In this document: in pieces, positions 12,401 to 24,400 of the stretch
How positions within the stretch are numbered: the stretch's first letter is position 1
Layout: the number at the start of each line of letters is the position of its first letter
Assembly: GCA_032622095.1 (NCBI GenBank)
Contig: CP136067.1
Coordinates: forward strand, 1,056,001-1,120,000
Direction: 5' to 3'
Origin: Siphonodentalium dalli
Lineage: Eukaryota; Mollusca; Scaphopoda; Gadilida; Siphonodentaliidae
Length of the DNA stretch: 64,000 bases
Notes under the pieces: model-generated
What the model was told of the DNA's origin: nothing
Seen by the model: the letters and a program-made list of their open reading frames with translations, nothing else
The model's database searches: none
Translations under genes and position numbers: made by a program

Positions 12401-15400
12401 CGTGCCCATATTATTATTAACGCACCCATATTACAATTACCGTGCCCATATTACTATTAACAGAATTAACGCGCCCATATTACTATTAACGCACCCATAT
12501 TACTATTAACGTGCCCATATTGCTATTAACGTGTGCCCATATTACTATTAACGTGCCCATATTATTATTAACGCACCCATATTACAATTACCATGCCCAT
12601 ATTACTATTAACAGAATTAACGCGCCCATATTACTATTAATGCGCCCATATTACTATTAACGCTCCCATATTACTACTAACGTGCCCATATTACTATTAA
12701 CAGAATTAACGCGCCCATATTACTATTAATGCGCCCATATTACTATTAACAGAATTAACACGCCCATATTACTGTTAACGCGCCCATATTACTATTAACG
12801 CACCCATATTACTATTAACAGAATTAATGCGCCCATATTACTATTAACGTGCCCATATTAATATTAACGTGCCCATATTACTATTAACATAATTAACGTG
12901 CCCATATTACTATTAACGCGCCCATATTACTATTAACGTGCCCATTTTACTATTAACATGCCCATATTACTAATAACGCGCCCATATTACTATTAACGTG
13001 CCCATATTACTATTAACGCACCCATATTACTATTAACGTGCCCATATTACTATTAACGTGCCCATATTACTATTAACGTGCCCATGTTACTATTAACGTG
13101 CCCATATTACTATTAACGCGCCCATATTACTATTAACGCGCCCATATTACTATTTCTTTGGCTTCTGTGGGAAAATATATTTGATTCGAGTCGAGGAACT
13201 CACCATCAAAACTCAAGAGTGATCAGATATCGATTTTGAAATATGTTATGCTGTGTAATTGTTTATGGCCTGGCAAAAAATAGTCAAACCGACTGTCTCA
13301 GACCCTAATTGCGGATGAAGATGGATAACTTTGGGTTTTAAGATATATATGAAAATCCGGCCATATTTTGGTGACGTATTTTGACCACGTGTTTCTGGGC
13401 CACATATTATTACACATCTCGAGAAATAACAAACTTCAAAAATCGATATCTGATCACTCTGAGCTTTGATGGGTGGGTTCCTCGACTCGAATCAAATATT
13501 GTTTACACCCGAAGCCCAAGAAATAGTAATTTAGGAGCGTCTAATCATGATCAGATTGAATACCTTTAAAGAGGGACTGTACACTGAATCCGGTCATTTA
13601 TGGGACCATCTCCTTTTATACTCAACAAAATATACGGAACAAATGAATTAATTTGAACCATGGATTAGTGCAAATTACACTCATGTGCTCTATGAACGAT
13701 GCAAATAACACGGTAATTATAAGGGAAATGAATAAATGGCTGGAGTCATAAATTAGTCAGTATAATTACCATGTTGTTTGCATCGTTTCTTGAGCACATG
13801 AGTGTATTTTTGACTAATCCATGGCTAAAATTCATTCATTTGCTACATATATTATGTTGAGTATAAAAGGAGATGGTATGCCATATGAATATATACCATG
13901 TGAAAGAGGAAGCTCCAAAATATTGTATTATCAACTTATTCGGTGTAATAAACTGTGAACAAAAGGGAATAACTCTATATCTTAAGACATATTCCATTTC
14001 CATTGAAAATACATTTTTAGTTTGAATTCTGCTGCATTCTGGGAGCCATAACAGGGGGGGATCTTTCTGTGCTTTCAGCTGTTTTCTATTTCTCAGTTGA
14101 CATCTTCTGAGACACAGACATTTCAAATGGTGATGAATTATAGTATTTCAATCATATGTTATGGCATAGATAGTTATTAAAACCGTACATCAAGGCACTA
14201 TAAATGAAAGTGTCAATGACACTGTAGCTCAACTTGGAAAGAGAATAATTTAATGTATTACAGTCAATGGAGCGATTAGGAATGTGGAAAGTTGAATGTC
14301 TAATACTAGTTTATAGACATGAAGAGAAAAGTAAAATCCAAGATGGCTGCTGTTGGCCATGTTTTCGTCCGAAATAACCCCAAAATGAGTCATTCCCATC
14401 TACATGTCATCGTTAACAGCCATGCCAAATTGTATGATGATCAGACTAAAGGTACAACCTGTAGCCCGTGCTAAAGGATTTAGTCATACAAAGAGTAAAA
14501 TCCAAGATGGCTGCTGGCGGCCATGTTTTTTGGCCGAATGGCCCTAAAATGACTCGTTCCCATCTACATGTCATTGTTAACATCCATGACAAATTTTATG
14601 ATGATCAGACTAAAGGTACGACCTGCAGCCCGTGCTAAAGAATTTAGTCATACAAAGAGTAAAATCCAAGATGGCTGCTGATGGCCATGTTTTTTGGCCG
14701 AATGACCCCAAAATTACCTGTTCCAATCTACATGTCAATATTATCATCCATGACAAATTTCATGATGATCAGACGAACAGTACGACCTGTGGCCCGTGCT
14801 AATGGATTAAATTTTGAAATTCAAGATGGCCGCTGGCGGCCATGTTTTTTGTCCGAATGACCCCAAAATGACTCGTTCCCATCTACATTCCAATTTCAAC
14901 AGCCATGACAAATTTTATGATGATCAGACTAAAGGTACGACCTGTAGCCCGTGCTAAAGGATTTAGTCATACAAAGAGTAAAATCCAAGATGGGTGCTGG
15001 CGGCCATGTTTTTTGGCCGATTGACCCCAAAATGACTCGTTCCCATCTACATGTCATTATTAACATTCTTGACAAATTTTATGATGATCAGACTAAAAGT
15101 ACGACCTGTAGCCCGTGCTAAAGAATTTAGTCATACAAAGAGTAAAATCCAAGATGGCTGCTGGCGGCCATGTTTTTGGGTCGATTGACCCCAAAATTAG
15201 TCGTTCCCATCTACATGTCATTGTTAATATTCATGACAAATTTTATGATGATCAGGCTAAAGGTACGACCTGCAGCCCGTGGTAAAAAATTTAGTCATAC
15301 AAAGAGTAAAATCCAAGATGGTTGCTGGCGGCCATGTTTTTTGGCCGAATGACCCCAAAATTACTCGTTCCCATCTACATGTCAATATTATCATCCATGA

Positions 15401-18400
15401 CAAATTTCATGATGATCAGACGAACAGTACGACCTGTGGCCCGTGCTAATGGATTAAATTTTGAAATCCAAGATGGCCACTGGCGGCCATGTTTTTTGTC
15501 CGAATGACCCCAAGATGACTCGTTCCCATCTACATTCGAATTACAACAGCCATGACAAATTTTATGATGATCAGATTAAAGGTACAACCTGTAGCCCGTG
15601 CTAAAGAATTTAGTCATACAAAGAGTAAAATCCAAGATGGCTGCTGGCGGCCATGTTTTTGGGCCGAATGACCCCAAAATTACTCGTTCCCATCTACATG
15701 TCAATATTATCATCCATGACAAATTTCATGATGATCAGACAGATAGTACGGCCTGTAGCCCGTGCTAATGGATTGAATTTTGAAATCCAAGATGGCCACT
15801 GGCGGCTATGTTTTTTTTCCGAATGACCCCAAAATTAATCATGCTGGTCTAAATGTTGATGTCAACAGCTATGACAAATTTCATAATGATCCGACCAAAG
15901 GTACGACCTGTAGCCTGCATTGTTGACGCCTTACGCACACACGCACACACACAGACGACGGACGACAAAGCCATGGCAATAGCTCAAACTTTACAAAGTA
16001 AAGTTGAGCTAAAAATAATCGCTGACTCGAAAATTAAATACATACAAGCCTCCTAAAGAACAAGAAGCATGGATAGCAATATACGAGTAACTCATATTGT
16101 ACAGCAGCCCATATATAATATAAAGTTATTATACAATGTTGTGTACAGTTATGTGTTTTTTTCTTGTACTCATCCAGGTTGTGGTGAAAAGTCACATTGG
16201 ACGAGTACAAGAAAAACTCATACTGTACACAATATTGTATTATGACATTTTTATGATCCATCTGTATTTTTATCCAAATATTGGGAATAAAACTTCAGTG
16301 GTTATTTTTGGTATTTGTCGGCACTTAATTCTCTATAAAAGCCTGTATTTGATCATCATAAAGCATGATTTTGAACAGTAAACACGGAAAAAAATGAAAA
16401 AAAAAATCAACGCGGAAGTGAAACGTCTGCTAAATCCACCAGTGTTGAGCGCGCATCACAATTTCACTGATTCATTTCGCAATAGTTAATTCGTGACATC
16501 ACAGAGTCCCGATGAAAAATCATATTGCACACTTGGGAGTCCAATATGACATTCGGGAGTCCAATATGACTTTTTCCCAGATTATCACGTGGTGGCTTTT
16601 GCCCAATCAGAAATAGTGTTAGTTAAGGGATGGATAATAATGTCTCTTAATCCCATCCATATTGTATTATATTGTACAAATTATTTATGCCACTTTTGTG
16701 GCAGACATCATATTTTCTATGATTTGCTAATATTTATCTCATCTAATTGAATGCATCACTTTACCTAGATCATGTCATGAATCTCTACTCTGGTTAAAAC
16801 CCATAGAGATCATATTCCACCAGCTAACACCCGTAGAGATCATATTCCACCAGTTAACACCCGTAGAGATCATATTCCACCAGTTAACACCCGTAGATAT
16901 CATATTCCACCAGATCATGCCATGAATCTCTACTCTGCCTAACATCCGTAGAGATCATATTCCACCAGATCATGCCATGAATCTCCACTCTGCCTAACAC
17001 CTGTAGAAATCATATTCCACCAGATGATGCCATGAATCTCTACTCTGCCTAACACCCGTAGAGATCATATTCCACCCGTTAACACCCGTAGAGATCATAT
17101 TCCACCAGATCATGCCATGAATCTCTACTCTGCCTAACACCCGTAGAGTTAATTGAAATAATTAACTTCAAAAATCGATATCTGATCACTCTGAGCTTTG
17201 ACGGGTAGGTTCCTATACTCGAATCAAATATTTTTTACCCCCGAAGCCAAAGAAATAGTAATTTAGGAGCGTCTGATCGGATTAAGTACCTTTACCCAAC
17301 AGAACGGCCCTGTGCCAATGCATTCTCTTATATATGCGAGTCGACCATAGGTCGCCTCGCATATATAAGAGAATGCATTGGCTTAACACATTAAAAATTA
17401 TAAAATTGTTAAAGAATGTAAGAAAAAATGGTAAAAAGTGTTAAAAAGATTTTTTTTAGGTTTTAGGCCAATGCATTCTCTTATATATGCGAGGCGACCT
17501 ATGGTCGACTCGCATATATAAGAGAATGCATTGGCACAGGGCATAACTATAACCATCACAATGTGGTCAATGAGCCGGTTCCAATGATATCCATATTTGT
17601 ATGGTTTTATTGAGACAGACCGAAGATATTTTAGGCTGTTGAAGCTTTATTTGGCCGGTTTTGGCCGGTTTGTTGGGTAAAGGGTTAAGGAACAGATAAG
17701 AACTAAGAAATATATTTGCTTTCGACTTTATTCGATTCCCTGTCAAAACTTCAAAAAAGTGGTGGAATATGATCTCTATGGGTGTTAACCAGATTCATGG
17801 CATGATCTACTGAACACCTGTATGGCGCCCCTCACAGACACGACCAGACGACATCCAGTAATATATCCTTCTATCTGTGTGGGGCTCTCTACGGGTGTTA
17901 GGCAGAGTAGAGATTCATGGCATGATCTGGTGGAATATGATCTCTATGGGATCCTATGGGTGTTAACCAGAGTAGAGATTCATGGCATGATCTACACTTT
18001 ACCTGAAATGACATGCTTGGCATCATAACATCTGACCTCTATGCCCCCGACCTCACTCTGTAACTCGGCAGATATTCTATCGTCGATGTCTCTGGCAAAT
18101 CGAGGAAGGGAGAAAAGGAGTTCTTTAGTGAATTCTCCTTGTCGTAATCCTTTGACAACCTAAAACAAAATATGTTGTAAAATTATTCAAGGGTTGCTAG
18201 GCAAGCCTGCAAATAGCGTGCCTGTCATTTGCAGAATGAGGTCCCCAGAGGGTGAATTTAGTGATGCACAGCGGGCTAGCATTGTTTTTAGTTATCCCTT
18301 CTGGGAAGTTTCTATATCCCCTAATTTGCAGCAGATAAAATTCATAATCGAGGTGCCCAATGGGTGAACATCACCAACTTCAACTGGGGAACTTCAATCT

Positions 18401-21400
18401 GATCCTAGGTCTACCATAGGAGTTGAGGGCCTAAGCAGAATGAGGTCTCCAGAGGGTGAATTTAGTGATGCTAGCCCGCTATGCGGGATAGCGTCACTAA
18501 ATTCACCCTATGGGGACCTCATTCTGCAAATGACAGACACGCTATTTGCAGGCTTGTTGCTAGGAATATCGCTAGACAGAGGGTAGGTCCTAACCCACTG
18601 GTACGTGCACAAGCGATATTTCCTGGGTACATACCGTGGAGTAAGCTACAAGAGCTCTAATAGTGTGTCAACTAAATATAAAGAAACAAATTTGTAGCTT
18701 AGCGGCGAAGCATAAAATTAGAAATGCTGCTCACCTAAAAACAAAAATATGCTTTCTGTAATTATATTCCTTTACAATTATGCGTTTACATTTGATAATT
18801 ACAGTGGGATGGATAAGTTTGGTGAAATAATTCCATTAGTTTGCACCAGTATAGAAGATGCTGTTAATCTAAGGCCAAAATGAAAAAAAACAATTGTTTG
18901 TTTCACCTGACTCAACCTACAGTAATGACCTAAATAATCGACTCCTTAACCACAGCAGAATTATGGGTAACTTTTCAGGATTTAGTCGGAAATATGGCTT
19001 GTTGCCATTCATCGGAAAGCTCTCACTGAAAAGTTCCCATAATTATGCTGTGGTTAAGGAGTCGATTATTTAGGGCATTACTGTACCCTAAAAAAAAAAC
19101 CCTACTCAACATATTGTATTGACTTCTCAGCAAATGTTTTTTTTTTAATATTAAACTTGGATCATGTAAACAAGCCTGAAAAAAGTGTCTGTCAGTTGCA
19201 GAATGAGGTCCCCAGAGGGTGAATTTAGTGACTCTACCCCACACAGCGGACTAACATCACCAAATATATCCTATGGGAACCTTATTCTGCTTAGTCCTCA
19301 ACTGCTATGGGAGACCTAGGATCAGGTTGAAGTTCCCCAGTTGAAGAAGGTGATGTTCAGCCATTGGGCACCTCAAATATGCATTTTATCTTCTACACAT
19401 TAGGGGATATATAAATTTCCCAGAAGGGAAAAAGTAACTAAAAACAATGTTAATTTGAGACTATAGATACTTCCCAGAAGATGAGGCCAAAATTACTCCC
19501 CCCCCCCTGGGGACCTCATTCTGCAAATGACAGCTATCACTGGACACAGGAGAACTCCCAACTGACTGGCGCAGTGAAAATATATCCTCCCATCTACAAA
19601 AAAGGTGACGTGCACAACCCAGAGAACTACCGCCCTGTCTCACTCACATCAGTACCCTGCAAAATTCTAGAACACATCATCTGCAGGCACATCAGAGACC
19701 ACCTGGATGCACACAAAATACTGACCGACAAAAACCACGGTTTCAGATCTGGCATGATTAGAATAATTTAAATGTATTGAAAACGTTCTTTCTTCTGTAA
19801 CCTTTTCATGACAGACCGGTCCCATAGAGAGCCCAACATAGACTGCAGCAGATGACATTCTGCAGGGCATGCTTCCATCTGTGTGAGGCTCCCTGTGGGT
19901 TAAACATTAACCCTTTGAGTGCCAGGTCCGATTTTTGTATCAACCCATATACCCTGTGCCAATGCATCTCTTATATATGCGAGTCGACCATAGGTCGCCT
20001 CGCATATATAAGAGAATGCATTGGCCTAATATTTTTTTTGTTTTTTTGTTTTTTTTTTACAATTTTTTACAATTTTAATAATTTATTCTTATATTCTTTA
20101 ACAGACTTATTTTGTAGGTTTAGGGCCGATGAGATCGGCCCCTGGCACTCAAAGGGTTAAACTTTATATATCGCTTTTCCATTTCATTACTGGAGCTGCA
20201 CTTAAAGATCCTGTACCAGTGAAATATCTTATATAAATGAAGGTGAGTCTCCCATAGGGAGCTTCACATATAACGATATAAGAGAATGCACTGGCTTACA
20301 AGGGCAATGTAAATATTGTTAGGCCAATGTATTCCCTTATATACAGGTATGCGAGGCTCCCTATATATAGGAGACACGCATATATTAAGAGAATGTAAAT
20401 TGGGTGACACGCATATATAAAAGAATGCATTGGCACAGGGTTTTCGCAAACTTTCAGGAAGTTCCAGTCATGGAATGGATAAACATAGCTTCAAAGATAT
20501 AGGCAACATGACTTTTTATGATATTTAGATGAAATAATAAATTTTTTAATCTCAACAGTTAACCTACATGTATCCCGTCCAGTGATTACTTGTAACTAGA
20601 AAAATAATAAATTATGTACAAGTACCGGATACCTATACAGTAGTGATTTACCTACTCAGTTTTGAATTTTTGGATAGGGTCAGCAGGGGTCAAAATGTGG
20701 CCAAAACATCTACATCTATATCTCAGGAAAGGTGTAAATTCTCATTGAATCTTTACTGGAGGTTTCCATCCATTATTTTCATCATAAAATACAAGCTTTC
20801 TCCGATCCACTCAATATATGTGTACACTTTACACAGCCTGGAATGTTAGTGTTCATGCATTTTGATTACCAATCTCAATACCGATGGTAAAATACATAAC
20901 ACAAATATTTGTAAAATTCTTATTATTAACTTTTTCTTTTTTTTTCACAAAAATCAATATCAACCCTTCCATGACTAGAGCTTCCTGAAATTTTGCAAAA
21001 ATCCTATGCCAACACATTCAGAGCCATTCTCTTATATATGTGTCTCCCATAGGGGGCCTTGCATATATAGGAGAATGCACTTACCTAACAATATTTACCT
21101 TGACCATGTAAGCCATGCATTATCTTATATATGCATATGCTAGGCTCCCTATGGGGGGGGGGGGGGTCTTGCATATTTAAGAGAATGCTCTGGCACAGGA
21201 TCTTTAATGCTGCACCAGCATGAAAGGGTTAAAAATGAAAACCATTGGGGACATTCAAAGAGTGGTGAGTAGGTTACCAGACACACATGTCTATTTGTTT
21301 TGCCCTTTCAGTGGAATGACTCTGTAATTAAATTATGCTTAAGCGTAATGCATTACGCGTAATTAGCTACCCCGCTGGACAAAAGAAGTGTCTATTGCCA

Positions 21401-24400
21401 CCGGGGTGTATTTGCCGTTCGGCCGCAGTGTCAGAGTTTGTAACTGCAGTTGAGCACAGCGGCCGAACGGCAAGTACACTGCGACCGAACGGTAAGTACA
21501 CCACGGCCAAATGGCAACTACATGTACACCGGTAAGTACACCATGGCTGAACAGCTAGTACACCGCAGCCCAACTGTAGTTAGCCGGTGGAGCTGCGGTG
21601 TAGTTGCATTTCGGCCGCGGTGGCAACGCTAACCGCACACCGGTTAAGTGGACACTTGTTTTGTCCAGCAGGGTATTAAATGTGAATTTGGCCAAATAAT
21701 TTAATTACCTTTAAGCATACAAATAAATAATTTCACACTTAAGCGTACATTGTGATTGAATTACACTATCATAAGCGACGTATCGTAATAGGTAATAAAT
21801 GTGAATTCGGCCTCCCATAAGAATGTGTTGAGTGGCCTTTCATGTGACTGCATCGCACCATGGACCATAATGTAAATAAACGTCATTGTATTAATACAAC
21901 CCTCGTAATTAGAAAAAAATGTCCCAAATTTAATGCTGTGGCATGTTACTGTTACTAAGGTTAGATACCAAATTTGCCACAACATTTCCCACTCTTATTG
22001 CCATGGTTAAATTAATATTTAATCCAATCATATTAACATATTACACAATAACATTACTTTTGAGTCTTTAATAAACCATTATGACCAATACAATCATGTT
22101 ATTACTATTATTACCACAGATTTTTTGCACTTAAGCATAAATAATTTGCGCTTAAGTGTAAATCATTTGCACTTAAGCATAAATCATTTTGCGCTTAAGC
22201 ACAAATAATTGTCTATCAATTTATTTGTGCTTAAGCGTAAATCATTTGCGCTTAAGCATACCGGTATTTCATTTGTGCTTGAGCACAAATACCTAACACT
22301 CCCTTACATGTACTTCCCTCCGATTATGAATGATTGAGTCCATCTCATAGTATATTAGTATTTACATAGTAGTAGCCCCATACCCTGCATACAGACTAAG
22401 CCTGATTAGTATGGGCCCATAGTAGTAGACTCAAAAATTGAAGAAAAACCATATTTCCATATCAGCATCTCTGTCCCTGGTGTTCAAAGAATTGGTGCCT
22501 CACTCCGGTTTACATATCCTGCATGGTTATTTCCATGGTCATAAAAAGGGAATTAGGGTTTACTGGGGGATGGTGCGCCTATACAGACTTGAGTGATGTA
22601 TTCAGGCCTGTGTCATTTAAAATTAATTCAGAAGGGATCAATGCATGTGAATTTTTATTTGCGTTTAAGCGCAAATAATTTGAGCTTAAGCGCAAATCAT
22701 TTGCGCTTAAGCATAAATCATTTGCGCTTAAGCATAAATCATTTGCGCTTAAGCAAAAATATGATCTAACTGCTGCTCTTAACCCTTTACCCAACAGAAC
22801 GGCCCTGTGCCAATGCATTCTCTTATATATGCGAGTCGACCATAGGTCGCCTCGCATATATAAGAGAATGCATTGGCTTAACACATTAAACATTATAAAA
22901 TTGTTAAAGAATGTAAGAAAAAATGGTAAAAAGTGTTAAAAAAAGAATTTTTTTAGGCCAATGCATTCTCTTATATATGCGAGGCGACCTATGGTCGACT
23001 CGCATATATAAGAGAATGAATTGGCACAGGGCATAACTGTAACTATCACAATGTGGTCAAGGAGCCGATTCCAATGATATCCATATTTGTATGGTTCTAT
23101 TGAGACAGACCGAAGATATTTTAGGCTGTTGAAGCTTTATTTGGCCGGTTTTGGCCGGTTTGTTGGGTAAAGGGTTAAATGATAAAATGATTTGCACTTA
23201 ACTTAGCATAAATCATTTGTGCTTAAGCGTAAATGATTTGTGCTTGATCACGAATGAGTTGCACTTAAGTGTAAATACATGTAAGTGTAATGCACTTAAG
23301 CGCAAATACATGTAAGGCATAAATGCGAAAACGGTCTCTCATAAGATTCAAACATTTGACCCAATTGAGGATTGAATTTCAATGCCACTTGAATAATGAA
23401 AAGAGAGAGATATTTCCAAGAACATTTAAATTTAATATAATTTGAACACTAACTCAATTAAACTTTAACACTAACTAACACTCATTCGAGATCACTGAAT
23501 AAAGATCCGAATGCAAAATGACGACTTTCCTCCATTACAACACTTGTCCAGGTATGTTGTTGTGGGTGCAGTATGCGCTGTCCGATCGGGAGTGGACATT
23601 AATGGCTGACCTGTGTACACGCTTCAGTGTATGCACGTTAAAAAATGCTACTGGAGTCACCACAGGGTTATAAAGTTACTCAGCCGTGGTAGCACCTGGA
23701 CCATTGCGTCTACAACCAGAATTGGTTCCTGCACTGTAATATCTACAGATACAGATACCGGTACGCGAAACTTGTATATATATCTCCTTACAGATATAGC
23801 CTGATTTCCAATCATAAGAGCACTACAGTGTGAGGAAAAAATGTAGGCCTACATGTACGGTACTAGTACCCCGCTGGACAAAACAAGTGTCCATTGGCAC
23901 CGCGGTGTATTTGCCGTTCGGCCGCGGTGTCAGAGTTTGTAACTGCAGTTGAGCACCGCGGCCGAACGGCAAGTACACCATGGCCCAACAGCAAGTACAC
24001 TGCGGCCGAAAGGCAACTACACCGCAGCCGAACAGCATGTACACCGTGGTTAGATTTCTGGTTAGTATCGTCTTTTTTCAGTTCAATGAATGTACACAGC
24101 GGCAATTACACCATGGCCGAACGGCAAGTACACCGCGGCCCAACTGTAGTTAGCCGGTGGAGCCGCGGTGTAGTTGCATTTCAGCCACGGTGGCAACGCT
24201 AACTGCACCGCGGTTAGGTGGACACTTGTTTTGTCAAGCAGGGTATGTACATTTTCCCCATTATTTTCTTGAAATAAACATGGTAAGTCTGACGTTGAAG
24301 GGACATAACTCGCGTGATAATAAACAAGATCTAACTTTCGGTCAGTTGCCGGGCCACTGGCCGATAATAAACAGAGCTTTTCATTATCGGCCCACAGCCC

